A stretch of 64,000 nt of DNA from NCBI RefSeq assembly GCF_003337415.1, contig NZ_QPJT01000019.1:25688-89687 (forward strand), given 5' to 3'. Both the position numbers and the translations under genes were made by a program. The notes under the pieces are model-generated. The model was given only the letters and a program-made list of their open reading frames with translations, did no database searches and was not told the DNA's origin. Position 1 is the stretch's first letter, and each line of letters opens with the position of its first letter. Source of the DNA: Anaerobacterium chartisolvens (GTDB lineage Bacteria; Bacillota; Clostridia; Acetivibrionales; DSM-27016). Positions 48,032 to 57,323 of this stretch are shown here, piece after piece.

Positions 48032-48502
48032 ATGGAAAATGCAACTACAGCCATTAAAATTGGTGCTGCTATAGTAATAGTAATGGTGGTGGTGACAATA
48101 GGCTTTATGGTCTTAAGATCAGGGCAGGATACTGCAAAGCTTGGACTGGAAAAGCTGGGGCAGGTTAACAGCGATCTTGATACGGCAGAGGTCAGCATGT
48201 ATGAAGGCTCAGTCGTATCGGGGAGCGAGGTTTTAAATTTCATAGAAAAAAATAAGAAGGCTTCATTTGGTGTAAAGGTTATTACAAATTTAAATACGGC
48301 TGGCGTATGCTATATTAAAGAAGTAACGAGTACAGGGGGAATAGGAAATGATATTTCAGAAAGTGATACTGATAATTATATTAACATTGCTAAAGACGTA
48401 AAGAGGGCTACTTATATTAATCCTAACGGAAGGTTTCTGGGTAAAGTTTACAAAAATGCTAATGGAGCAATAACGGGGCTTCTATTTACACAGCAGACAT
48501 AA
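48032..48502 (+). CDS. Pilin-like protein 1
   Basis: The 156-residue protein starts with a pilin-like hydrophobic helix (KIGAAIVIVMVVVTIGFMVL, residues about 9-28) followed by a polar domain. No clear prepilin-peptidase site is seen. GAAGGGAG precedes the ATG. By position after the TadBC-like gene it is a likely major or minor pilin of the machine. Confidence 0.65.
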   Translation: MENATTAIKIGAAIVIVMVVVTIGFMVLRSGQDTAKLGLEKLGQVNSDLDTAEVSMYEGSVVSGSEVLNFIEKNKKASFGVKVITNLNTAGVCYIKEVTSTGGIGNDISESDTDNYINIAKDVKRATYINPNGRFLGKVYKNANGAITGLLFTQQT

Positions 48503-48535
48503 GACCATAATATATGGTATGCAAGGGGTGTTTCT

Positions 48536-49003
48536 ATGAGCGACAATCTGGCGGATTTTCTGTTTGAGGTGTCATGTATATTTATTTTTACGGTAGCCAT
48601 TTCCGTGTTTATGCTTATGGGCAGCGGCACAGCTAGAAATATCGCTCTTGTTAAGGAAAGTCTTGTGCAGGATAATTTGTTGTATGAGAGCAATGTGGAT
48701 GCCAAGGAGGTTACTGTATCTGGAGCCGAAATCATCGCAAAGGTTTACGGGGGAATGGATGTGGATATTTTTGTTAACGGAGGGGTAATAGCAGAGGAAA
48801 GCATGGCAAACACTTATTCCGGATTTGAAAATGAAGGGAATGAAAATGAAGGGAATTTAAACAGCGCTTTTACAGATATGGGAAGCGATACGGAAAAAGA
48901 TCCGTTTAACGGTATTAGAATAAATCCCAATGACACATACAGGGCAAAGTACATAATAGATGCCGGGGGAAAAGTCACAGGGATTGAATATATAAGGGTG
49001 TGA
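48536..49003 (+). CDS. Pilin-like protein 2
   Basis: The 155-residue protein has an N-terminal helix (about 9-28) and a polar domain with the same C-terminal style as protein 1 (NPNDTYRAKYIIDAGGKVTG against NPNGRFLGKVYKNANGAITG), so the two are paralogues. A duplicated ENEGN stretch (48829-48856) shows a 15-bp tandem repeat. Confidence 0.62.
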   Translation: MSDNLADFLFEVSCIFIFTVAISVFMLMGSGTARNIALVKESLVQDNLLYESNVDAKEVTVSGAEIIAKVYGGMDVDIFVNGGVIAEESMANTYSGFENEGNENEGNLNSAFTDMGSDTEKDPFNGIRINPNDTYRAKYIIDAGGKVTGIEYIRV

Positions 49004-49012
49004 GGTTTTAAA

Positions 49013-49540
49013 ATGGGTGAATCGCTCAGCAAAATTATAGCCCTGTTTCTTTCGGTGCTGCTTTTGTTTATATTTCCCATATTAAATATGTTTGAAAATC
49101 AAGATGACACAACAAAGGTTTTTGTACTGAATGAAACAGCTAAGTTTGTGGATTCTGTGAGAAATCTGGGCTATATAACACCGGATATGTACAGGGAATT
49201 TACCCGGAGGCTTTCTGCTACAAACAATATTTATTCCATACAGATGGAGCATTATCATAAGAGATATGATCCTCTGGACAGTGCGGGAGCTTCCGAAAAT
49301 AAGTTTAACATTAATTATAGGGGTACATATACGGAAAGCATAATGTCTGAGCTTTTTCCTGCCTCATCTGCTGCTGACCCCAGATATAAGCTTGGAAAGG
49401 GCGACTATTTTGCTGTAAGGGTAAGAAATGAAAATAAGACTCTGGCTACTAAAATACAACAGATGCTGTATGGCGCAGACATGGCTGAGGCAAAAATCAT
49501 AATCAATTACGGGGGGATGGTCAAGGATGAAGATTACTAA
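49013..49540 (+). CDS. Pilin-like/minor pseudopilin protein 3
   Basis: The 175-residue protein has an N-terminal helix (about 7-25) and a polar domain, and sits ten bases after the second pilin-like gene. Its end overlaps the next gene by 14 bases. No recognised family beyond the operon context. Confidence 0.58.
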   Translation: MGESLSKIIALFLSVLLLFIFPILNMFENQDDTTKVFVLNETAKFVDSVRNLGYITPDMYREFTRRLSATNNIYSIQMEHYHKRYDPLDSAGASENKFNINYRGTYTESIMSELFPASSAADPRYKLGKGDYFAVRVRNENKTLATKIQQMLYGADMAEAKIIINYGGMVKDEDY

Positions 49541-50516
49541 TCTTGCCATCGTTTTTGTAATAATAGTTATTCCTTTTATTTTAATTTCCAATCTTAAGCT
49601 GTGGGATATGAAGGCAGTATCCATAAAGACGCTGGAAATCAACAAGCTGCTGGATGCAGCATGTGAGGATGCGGCTTCGGCACTTATTGGGAGGGGAGAG
49701 GATGGCAGGATTACGATAAACAAAGAGCAAGCTGTTGAAGCTTTTTTTAATTCACTGTATATAAATTTTGATGTTTTGGACAATTCAATGCTTAAAAGAA
49801 AAATACAAGGCTATGTTCCGGTCATTGCGGTGATTGACTATGATGGCTATTATATATTTTCGCAGGAAATATATACGGGGGCTTTAGGCTTTAGCGAGAT
49901 AAAGCATGTATGGAAGCCCAAAAAAATGTTTTCATATTCTGAAGGGACATATGTGTATTCCTTTACATTAGATGATTATTTAACGGTGTACGATGTCACA
50001 GATCCCGATAATAGGGCCTATGAGGGAGCTTATGAGGATATTAGGCTTTTGCATGCAGGGAGTATTATAGATACGAGTGAGTCTTTCGACCGTGTGAGAA
50101 GAAGCACAATTGTTGAAAGCATTAAGGATGACATAAACTATTATATAAACTTGCATAACCGTATTGCATTAAAATACGGTATTACATATCATTTTGCGCC
50201 CCCTCTGATACAGGATGAGGACTGGTACAGAACTATAGATGATGTGGGTGTAATCGCCTTTTTTCAGGGAATACCGATAGGGACTGGAGGGGATGTGTTT
50301 AACAGCTTTGCTGTCGGAGGAGGAAGGCTTGTAAAGCATGAGGGATACTATGTTGAGTCTGAGGCCACCAGCCTGATACAATACTATCACAGGACAGGAT
50401 GTGTGGATTTGCCCTATAATAACGGAAGAGTAGATAAGGATAAGGTTGATATATACGGCAGCAGAAAGGAATGTGCTGAAAAAGGGTATTATCCTTGTCC
50501 TAAATGCAATCCATAA
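49527..50516 (+). CDS. Membrane-anchored protein with C-terminal Ada-like Cys motif
   Basis: The 329-residue protein has one N-terminal helix (about 5-22) and a mixed domain of unknown family. Its end, HRTGCV ... YGSRKECAEKGYYPCPKC, resembles the zinc-binding motif of Ada-type and nuclease-associated domains (HxxxC ... SrxeAxxxGYxPCxxC), with an extra cysteine. It is the last gene of the Tad-like operon. It may cap or retain pilin subunits; function unknown. Confidence 0.55.
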   Translation: MKITNLAIVFVIIVIPFILISNLKLWDMKAVSIKTLEINKLLDAACEDAASALIGRGEDGRITINKEQAVEAFFNSLYINFDVLDNSMLKRKIQGYVPVIAVIDYDGYYIFSQEIYTGALGFSEIKHVWKPKKMFSYSEGTYVYSFTLDDYLTVYDVTDPDNRAYEGAYEDIRLLHAGSIIDTSESFDRVRRSTIVESIKDDINYYINLHNRIALKYGITYHFAPPLIQDEDWYRTIDDVGVIAFFQGIPIGTGGDVFNSFAVGGGRLVKHEGYYVESEATSLIQYYHRTGCVDLPYNNGRVDKDKVDIYGSRKECAEKGYYPCPKCNP

Positions 50517-50599
50517 ATAAAGGAAAGGTATAAAATATTCTCATATATATGTTTTGAAATAAGATTATATATTTATAGAAACTTGGGATTTATTTTAAT

Positions 50600-50628
50600 T
50601 TGATATAAAAAACACAATATGATACAAT
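50600..50628 (+). promoter_or_regulatory. Probable promoter of the type VII secretion operon
   Basis: TTGATA (50600-50605), 17-base spacer, TACAAT (50623-50628), each one mismatch from consensus; start near 50635 gives a leader of about 78 bases before essC. Confidence 0.7.
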
Positions 50629-50712
50629 TATAAAAAAATAATACATAGTTAACATACAAATATATTTAAATATTGAGAAATATCTCAGATTTAACTATAG
50701 GGGGGACTTTTC

Positions 50713-53700
50713 TTGGAAGAAATTTTACTGCATATATACCATGGAGACTTTTTTAATGAGGTAGATGTAGGTAAATTCAATAAGGAAGCAATTTCAATAG
50801 GCAGTGATGAATCTGACGATATTTTTATACAGTCAGAATTTTTATATCCTTCCAGTGTAATATTCGAAAATAGACTAGGTGCATGGGTCATTTTAAACCC
50901 GGCATCAAGAGGTGTATTCTACGGCGAAAAGCTTATAGATCGGAAAACAGTGGAAAATGGGGACGTTTTTACTGTCAGCAAATCTGTGCATTCAGGGGAA
51001 GACATTAGAATAGTGGTTTTAGACAAGGCATGTTATCCTAATAAATCGTCTAAATATCTTATTAAAGACCTTATAGATATTAAAATAGGCAGTGCTTCTG
51101 ATAATGATATAGTGTACGGCAACAGCTTTGTGCATAACAGGCATTGCGTTATAAGGTGTATGAGAGACAGGGAATATTGTATTGAGTCATGTGAAGGCCA
51201 CATTGTACATATAAACGGAACAAGAGCGGAGAGAAAGAGCTTAAGCCCTGGGGACACAATATATATAGGCGGACATAAAATTGTTTTTGACAGGACTTGG
51301 ATAACGGTTTTTCATTCGGATACATTGATTTCGGTAAAAAATTTAAAAGAAGTGCTGTCAATCGAATCGATATACCCATATTTTCAGCGTTCACCAAGGC
51401 TTGAGCCTCAAATGCCAATAGAAGAGGTATCCATACCCAGTGCTCCTCAAAAGCCTAATAAGCCTAATACGGGACTATCCTTCTGGCTCCAGCTCTTTCT
51501 TACGCCGATGGTTACCTGCCTTGCGGCATTTGCGTATCCTCGCTCTCTTATGTTTACTGTTCCCATGGCTTCAGCTACGGTAATTATATCGCTGTCAAAT
51601 TTTTTTTCCCAAACAAAGGAATATAAAAAGAGAGACAGGTTGAGGAATGAAAAATACTCTTCTGCTATAATGAAGATAGATTATAAGCTTGAAAATATGA
51701 GAGCGGAGCAGAAGTCAATACTTTTAAGAACACATCCGGAACCTGAGGAATGTGTACAGATAGCAGAGGAACGTTCAAGAAGGCTATGGGAAAGGGCAAC
51801 TGACGACAATGACTTTATTGATGTAAGGGTTGGAATAGGTGACGTTCCTCTGATGGCAAAGATAAAATATTCGGTTCCCGAAATCAACATAGATGATGAT
51901 CCGCTTTTAGATAAGCCTCAGGTGATTTTTGAGAAACACGCAATAGTCGAAAAGCTTCCTATAACTGTAAATTTGTATGAGGCGTGCACTGTTGGGGTTA
52001 TAGGCATACGGAGTAATGTAATTGCCATGATAAGGAATATACTTATAAGGCTTGCTGTACATCATTCATACGATGAGGTCAAGTTTGTATTGATATTTCC
52101 TCAAGAGGAATTGCATGAGTGGAGCTGGGTAAGGTGGCTTCCCCATGTATGGGATGAGAATTATAAAAATAGATTTGTAGCATGTGAGGCTTCCTCTGCC
52201 CACGATATAATGAATATGTTCAACGATCTTTTGAAAAAGAGGGAATCAGACCTTGAGGAAAAGAAGGATGAGCAGCAAAGGCTTATTCCTCATTATATAT
52301 TTATACTTGCAGATAAAGCGGCAACTGAAAATGAGCCTGTTGTAAAATTGCTTATGAAGAATAACAGTCTTCTCGGGGTATCTACAATACTTGCATTCGA
52401 TAAAATGCAGTATCTTCCTAAAAATTGCAGGTATATACTTGAACTGGTTAGTGAAGCTACAGGGCTTATATATGAGAAAAAGAAATCCTCTCACAGAATT
52501 AATTTTACTCCGGATAAGATATCCGCTGCTAAAAGTGAATTTGTTGCAAGAAGGTTAGCCCCTGTAAGGCTGAAGCAGGTAGGGGCGGAGCAGGAAATCC
52601 CTGTTAGTGTTCCTTTTCTTGAGCTTTTTGGAGTGGATTCTACTGAAAAGCTGAATATAAAAACCAGATGGGAGGGAAGTGAAACATTTAAGTCGCTTGC
52701 AGTACCACTTGGCTTGCGTGAAGGCGGAGACAAGCTTCTTCTGGATTTGCATGAAAAATATCACGGCCCTCATGGACTTATTGCAGGAACTACAGGTTCA
52801 GGGAAAAGTGAGCTGCTTCAAAGCCTGATACTTTCTCTTGCAGTAAATTTTCATCCGCATGATGTAGCATTTGTAATTATAGACTATAAGGGTGGAGGAA
52901 TGGCTAACCTTTTTGAGGATTTGCCTCATTTAATAGGGACAATTACAAATCTTGACGGAAATCAGATTACAAGATCCCTGGTTTCCATTAAAAGTGAGAT
53001 AAAAAGACGTCAGGAAGTTCTTGGAGAATATAAAGTAAATCATATTGACGGATATCAGATGCTCTATAAAAAGAAGGAGGCGCAAAATCCTCTTCCGCAT
53101 TTGATAATAATAATTGACGAATTTGCAGAGCTCAAGTCTGAACAGCCCGAATTTATGCGTGAGCTTGTAAGTGCTGCCAGAGTGGGAAGAAGTCTTGGAA
53201 TACATCTCATACTTGCTACACAGAAGCCGTCAGGTGTTGTGGATGATCAGATATGGAGCAATGCAAGATTCAGACTCTGCCTTAAGGTCCAGGGGAGGGA
53301 GGACAGTAATGAGGTGCTTAAAAGGCCGGATGCAGGGGATATAAAGCATCCGGGAAGGGCATATCTGCAGGTAGGGAATAATGAAATATTTGATCTTTTT
53401 CAGTCTGCCTGGAGCGGTGCAAAATATAATCCCGGGAGCGAAGGAGCAGGGACAGGTGAAAGATTACTTCTTAGAGTAGGTCTTGAGGGAAGCAGGAGGC
53501 CTTTGTTTTCATATGAAAAGAGCAAGGGCACGGGAAACTTAGAGACGCAGCTTAATGCTGTCATTAAGCAAATAATGAAAACAGCCTCGGAGCAAGATAT
53601 AGAAAGGTTGAATGGGCCATGGCTTCCACCGCTTTCAGATGTAATTTGGCTATGGGAGCTTCTTGGGATGGAGCCAGACAAATGGGATGGGTGTACGTGG

Positions 53701-55302
53701 AGAGATGCTAAGGATTGGATATGTCCTGTAATAGGCTTTGCGGACAGTCCTTCCGAACAAAAGCAGTATCCTGCATTTCTTGATCTTGGCAAGGAGGGTC
53801 ATGCTGTTTTATATGGCGCTCCCGGTACGGGAAAGACAACATTCCTAAGTACGGTGATAACATCCTTGGCTATTACATATTCACCCAAAGATGTAAATAT
53901 ATACATTATGGACTTTGGAGGAAGAACCTTTAATACTTTTGGCTGTCTTCCACACGTAGGAGATGTAGTAATAGGTGAGGATGAAGAAAAGCTGTCCAAG
54001 CTTGTAAAGCTTCTTAAAAAGGAGATAGATAAAAGAAAAAAAATATTTTCTGATATAGGTGTTACCAATCTTTCCTCTTTCAGGGCTGTTTCGGAGAATA
54101 AGCTGCCTGCAATTGTGCTGATTGTGGATAACTATTCTGCCATGTCTGAGCTTTATCCGTACATGGAGGAGGTGTTTGTGCAGCTTTCAAGAGAAGCTGC
54201 GAATTATGGATTGCATCTGGTTGTTACTGCAAGTGCCATGTCAGAGCTAAAATATAAAGTGTCACAAAACTTTAAAATTTCTGTAGCCCTTCAAATGACA
54301 GACAAATCGGATTACGTGAACATAGTAGGGAGAACAAGCGGACTTGAACCGTCTCCGGTAAACGGCAGAGGTCTTATAAAAATGGGAAAGCCTGTTGAAT
54401 TCCAGACCGCTTTGCCGTTCCCAGGAAAAAATGAGGCTGAAAGATCTCAGGAGATGAGAAAATGTTTTGAAAGAGTAAGCGGTAATTGGGAGGGAAAGAG
54501 GGCTAAAAAAATACCTGTGATTCCTGAAGTTATGTCTTATAGGGAGATGCTTGAATATGAAGAGATTAAAGAGAGCATATGCGGCCGGAATCTTATACCT
54601 TTAGGGCTTACAACAGAGGACATGGAGCCTGTGTTTTTTGATTTTGGAGATAGCTCCTCAATACTGGTAGCAGGACAAATCCAGAGTGGAAGAACCACTG
54701 TTCTGAAATGCTTACTAACAACAGTATTAGAAAAAGATGCTGAAGGATTATATCAGGTGAATATAATAGATTCCAATAATATGGGACTTTATAAATATAA
54801 AAGCATTAATAAAATAGCTTCATATTCTTCGGATGCGGCGGACGTGTCTGCTGTAGTAAGTGAGATTATACTAAAAATAGAGAATAGAAAAGAGCAGCTT
54901 TTAAATAAAAGAATGGATTCAGGAGGAGAATTTGACGAGAAGAGCTATATCGACAGTGTACCAAGGATAATTGTTTTTATAGATGAGTACAAAGATTTTA
55001 TGGATATGGCAGATGATGATACAAAAATGAATCTTGAGAAGCTCGTAAAGAGGTATAAGGGTCTTGGCTTATGCATAGTGATATCAGGTCTGGATGATGA
55101 TATATCAAGTAATAGCTATGACAGCTTTACAAAAGCGGTCATAGACAATCAGACAGGTCTGCTTACAGGTGGGAGCTTTGAGCAGCAAAGGGTTTTCAGC
55201 ACAAAAATGCCCTATTCTGAGCAGGGAAATATACTTGGTACCGGAGAGGCTTATTATATTTCAAAGGGCAGGTATGTTAAGCTTAAGCTCCCGCTGATAT
55301 AA
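50713..55302 (+). CDS. essC: Type VII secretion FtsK/SpoIIIE ATPase EssC
   Basis: The 1529-residue motor has two N-terminal FHA domains (about 10-90 and 105-190; ISIGSDESDDIFI and IKIGSASDNDIVYG), two membrane helices (about 255-295) and three ATPase modules. Walker A 1 is GTTGSGKSELL (about 691-701) with Walker B IIIIDEF; Walker A 2 is GAPGTGKTTF (about 1034); the third, AGQIQSGRTTVL (about 1318), has arginine for lysine. Only module 1 looks fully canonical. It exports WXG100 and LXG-like proteins. TTG start after AGGGGGGAC. EssB, EssA and EsaA genes are not in the window. Confidence 0.95.
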   Translation: MEEILLHIYHGDFFNEVDVGKFNKEAISIGSDESDDIFIQSEFLYPSSVIFENRLGAWVILNPASRGVFYGEKLIDRKTVENGDVFTVSKSVHSGEDIRIVVLDKACYPNKSSKYLIKDLIDIKIGSASDNDIVYGNSFVHNRHCVIRCMRDREYCIESCEGHIVHINGTRAERKSLSPGDTIYIGGHKIVFDRTWITVFHSDTLISVKNLKEVLSIESIYPYFQRSPRLEPQMPIEEVSIPSAPQKPNKPNTGLSFWLQLFLTPMVTCLAAFAYPRSLMFTVPMASATVIISLSNFFSQTKEYKKRDRLRNEKYSSAIMKIDYKLENMRAEQKSILLRTHPEPEECVQIAEERSRRLWERATDDNDFIDVRVGIGDVPLMAKIKYSVPEINIDDDPLLDKPQVIFEKHAIVEKLPITVNLYEACTVGVIGIRSNVIAMIRNILIRLAVHHSYDEVKFVLIFPQEELHEWSWVRWLPHVWDENYKNRFVACEASSAHDIMNMFNDLLKKRESDLEEKKDEQQRLIPHYIFILADKAATENEPVVKLLMKNNSLLGVSTILAFDKMQYLPKNCRYILELVSEATGLIYEKKKSSHRINFTPDKISAAKSEFVARRLAPVRLKQVGAEQEIPVSVPFLELFGVDSTEKLNIKTRWEGSETFKSLAVPLGLREGGDKLLLDLHEKYHGPHGLIAGTTGSGKSELLQSLILSLAVNFHPHDVAFVIIDYKGGGMANLFEDLPHLIGTITNLDGNQITRSLVSIKSEIKRRQEVLGEYKVNHIDGYQMLYKKKEAQNPLPHLIIIIDEFAELKSEQPEFMRELVSAARVGRSLGIHLILATQKPSGVVDDQIWSNARFRLCLKVQGREDSNEVLKRPDAGDIKHPGRAYLQVGNNEIFDLFQSAWSGAKYNPGSEGAGTGERLLLRVGLEGSRRPLFSYEKSKGTGNLETQLNAVIKQIMKTASEQDIERLNGPWLPPLSDVIWLWELLGMEPDKWDGCTWRDAKDWICPVIGFADSPSEQKQYPAFLDLGKEGHAVLYGAPGTGKTTFLSTVITSLAITYSPKDVNIYIMDFGGRTFNTFGCLPHVGDVVIGEDEEKLSKLVKLLKKEIDKRKKIFSDIGVTNLSSFRAVSENKLPAIVLIVDNYSAMSELYPYMEEVFVQLSREAANYGLHLVVTASAMSELKYKVSQNFKISVALQMTDKSDYVNIVGRTSGLEPSPVNGRGLIKMGKPVEFQTALPFPGKNEAERSQEMRKCFERVSGNWEGKRAKKIPVIPEVMSYREMLEYEEIKESICGRNLIPLGLTTEDMEPVFFDFGDSSSILVAGQIQSGRTTVLKCLLTTVLEKDAEGLYQVNIIDSNNMGLYKYKSINKIASYSSDAADVSAVVSEIILKIENRKEQLLNKRMDSGGEFDEKSYIDSVPRIIVFIDEYKDFMDMADDDTKMNLEKLVKRYKGLGLCIVISGLDDDISSNSYDSFTKAVIDNQTGLLTGGSFEQQRVFSTKMPYSEQGNILGTGEAYYISKGRYVKLKLPLI

Positions 55303-55359
55303 GGGCTATTTAGCATATTTAGGGAATAACTTTAAAAAGAGAGAAGGAGTTTTGTACAT

Positions 55360-56199
55360 ATGAAAGAGCCAAAAACGGTAAGCTGTATAGTCAGTTCAAA
55401 GGAGTTGGTATTTCTTGCTGCTCTTGTAAATGCCGAAGAGCTTATAGGAATAGAAAACCCATATAAAAATTTTACTGAGAGCGGCATAAAAACGGAGTGG
55501 GAGATTATTCGGAAGGAGCTCAGTGAAAAAGGATATATAAAGCTTGAGGAAGGAAAAATTGTCATGGACAGGTTTATATATGCCGCGATTGCTATATGCT
55601 GCTTCTGCAAGGCAATTATACAGGCAGAAATGTACGAGGGGAGAAATGCAGTTTCCGTACACAGAATTTATTTGTCTCAGGGTGCATGTATACACCTTTA
55701 CAAAGTACCCGGGCAAAAAGATATTTATAGTGTGAGGCCCATTGTGGAAAGTTCAGAGCTTTCAAATATTATAAAGCAGTGTACTATTCCGCATTACGAT
55801 TTTCGTATAGACAACCAAAAAGCGCGTATATCAGAAACACAGCTTGATAATATATTTAAATGCATTAAAGATGGGAGCAATTCGGGGAGTGAGCTGCTTA
55901 AAGACAGCGGATTGTCCGAGGATGCAGCGGAGTCTCTTTTAAAAGCATTAGCAGGATCTGACGTGCATGGATCTTTAATTGTAAAAGAATATAAGGAGAA
56001 CTATGGAGGCAAAGCCACAGCTTTTAAGCTTCTAAAGGATGAAGACAGACTATGGGTTGCAGAGTTCTTATATCAAAAGGGGAATTACATTGAATTCTTC
56101 AGTGTAAGCAGAAAACAGGCAGAAGATATAATAGACGAGCTTGCTGAGGATATTGCAGAGAGGTATATATTAAGCAGAAATTCCGAAAGAAAGGTATAA
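55360..56199 (+). CDS. Unrecognised protein of the type VII locus (279 residues)
   Basis: A soluble protein with a helical N-terminal region resembling a winged helix (SKELVFLAALVNAEELIG ... WEIIRKELSEKGYIKLEEG), a middle beta part and a helical end. It has no signal or membrane helix. Its position between essC and the EsaB-like gene suggests a cytosolic chaperone or adaptor, possibly an EspG-like counterpart, but I do not recognise the family. Confidence 0.55.
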   Translation: MKEPKTVSCIVSSKELVFLAALVNAEELIGIENPYKNFTESGIKTEWEIIRKELSEKGYIKLEEGKIVMDRFIYAAIAICCFCKAIIQAEMYEGRNAVSVHRIYLSQGACIHLYKVPGQKDIYSVRPIVESSELSNIIKQCTIPHYDFRIDNQKARISETQLDNIFKCIKDGSNSGSELLKDSGLSEDAAESLLKALAGSDVHGSLIVKEYKENYGGKATAFKLLKDEDRLWVAEFLYQKGNYIEFFSVSRKQAEDIIDELAEDIAERYILSRNSERKV

Positions 56200-56204
56200 G
56201 TTGT

Positions 56205-56441
56205 ATGGATACTGTGATTTTTACAATAAAATCTGGTGATGGAAGGGAGCTTATGGATATTGAAGCCTCCTTCCATATTACAGCTCAGGAACTGGCTGCT
56301 TCTCTGGAGAATTATATGGGCGAAAAGATAGATTTTTTATTTGCCGAACCTCTAGGCAGAAGATTATCCTTTGAAGAAACTCTGGGAGAAGCAGGAGTAT
56401 GGGAAGGGAGCTGCCTGATAGTTGAGGCAGGAGGGGTCTAG
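56205..56441 (+). CDS. EsaB/YukD-like ubiquitin-fold protein
   Basis: The 78-residue protein has the ubiquitin-like pattern of YukD/EsaB (VIFTIKSGDGRELMDIEA start, L..A.V.EG..LIVE end), a regular small component of firmicute type VII loci that helps control secretion. It lies five bases after the previous gene. Confidence 0.82.
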   Translation: MDTVIFTIKSGDGRELMDIEASFHITAQELAASLENYMGEKIDFLFAEPLGRRLSFEETLGEAGVWEGSCLIVEAGGV

Positions 56442-56475
56442 ACGTTATGTCAGAAGTGGTGGGAGGTGTTTTTGT

Positions 56476-56814
56476 GTGGGACGTTATGTAAATGTGGATT
56501 ATAACAGGCTGTACTATGCAGCAAAACAAATTTTAAGTAAAGCTGATGCTCTGGAGAGGGTCGATATGAGGGCAAAAAGTGCCTTACAGCAGGTAAGCTA
56601 TATATGGCAGGGGTATTCACAAATTGCTTACAGTACCTGTGAAGACAGATGGAGGGCATATTTGGGAAATATGAAGAACAGCTTGAGAAGCTTAGCAAGA
56701 TCTTTAAACAGTATTGCGGATTATTATGAAAGAGAAGATAAAAGGCTTGAGGCTGAAGCAAGAAGAAGAGCTGAGGAAGCCAGACGCAGGCGGGCGGCAC
56801 AGAGTCTTAAATAA
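56476..56814 (+). CDS. WXG100-like protein with basic C-terminal tail
   Basis: The 112-residue, mostly helical protein has a WQG turn (SYIWQGYSQIAY) between two predicted helices, as in WXG100 proteins, and a strongly charged tail with EARRRAEEARRRR. The GTG at 56476 has GGGAGGTG at seven bases; the longest frame starts upstream in the EsaB-like gene and is rejected. It could be a substrate or a partner of EsxA. Confidence 0.7.
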   Translation: MGRYVNVDYNRLYYAAKQILSKADALERVDMRAKSALQQVSYIWQGYSQIAYSTCEDRWRAYLGNMKNSLRSLARSLNSIADYYEREDKRLEAEARRRAEEARRRRAAQSLK

Positions 56815-56947
56815 AATAAACCAGAGGATAAAAAAGCATGTAATTTTGTATAGTTTTCGGATGACTATGTTTTAGCAGGCATTCGTACTGCAGGCGATTC
56901 TTTAGACTCCGGATATTATAAATAAACTGAAAGGACGGGAAAATATT

Positions 56948-57244
56948 ATGGCGACAGGAACAATCAGGATAACTCCTGAACAATTGAGAAGTGAGGCTAA
57001 AAGACTACAAGGCTTTAATGATCAGCACCAGCAGACCTTTGATCAGATGGGGAAATTGATTGAGGGTCTTAGAAGCCAGTGGGAGGGACAAGCTGTGGAA
57101 GCGTTTCAGCAATCCTTCAACAGTGCGAAAGCAGAACTGAATAAGTTTAAGGTGTCTATAGATGTCTTTGTTGCCAATATGAACAAATCAGCACAAGCAC
57201 TTGAGGATACAGACAGAAATTTAGGCGCTCAGATGAAAGTCTAA
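56948..57244 (+). CDS. esxA: WXG100 secreted protein EsxA
   Basis: The 98-residue protein is a canonical WXG100 helical hairpin: ITPEQLRSEAKRL, then WEG in the turn (LRSQWEGQAVEAFQQSF), with a C-terminal helix. It is the main substrate and a structural part of the type VII system. GAAAGGACGGG lies upstream of the ATG. Confidence 0.95.
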   Translation: MATGTIRITPEQLRSEAKRLQGFNDQHQQTFDQMGKLIEGLRSQWEGQAVEAFQQSFNSAKAELNKFKVSIDVFVANMNKSAQALEDTDRNLGAQMKV

Positions 57245-57254
57245 GGGTGTTGGA

Positions 57255-57297
57255 ATATCAGAAAACGGTCAAATTTTATTTGGCCGGCTTCTGATAT
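57255..57297 (+). promoter_or_regulatory. Long hairpin between esxA and the effector gene
   Basis: About 20-bp stem with two mismatches (ATATCAGAA...CGGTCAAA pairing with TTTGGCCG...TTCTGATAT). No T-run follows, so it may cut or protect mRNA and favour esxA over the effector. Confidence 0.6.
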
Positions 57298-57323
57298 CTG
57301 AGCTGCTTTAGGGAGAAAATAAG

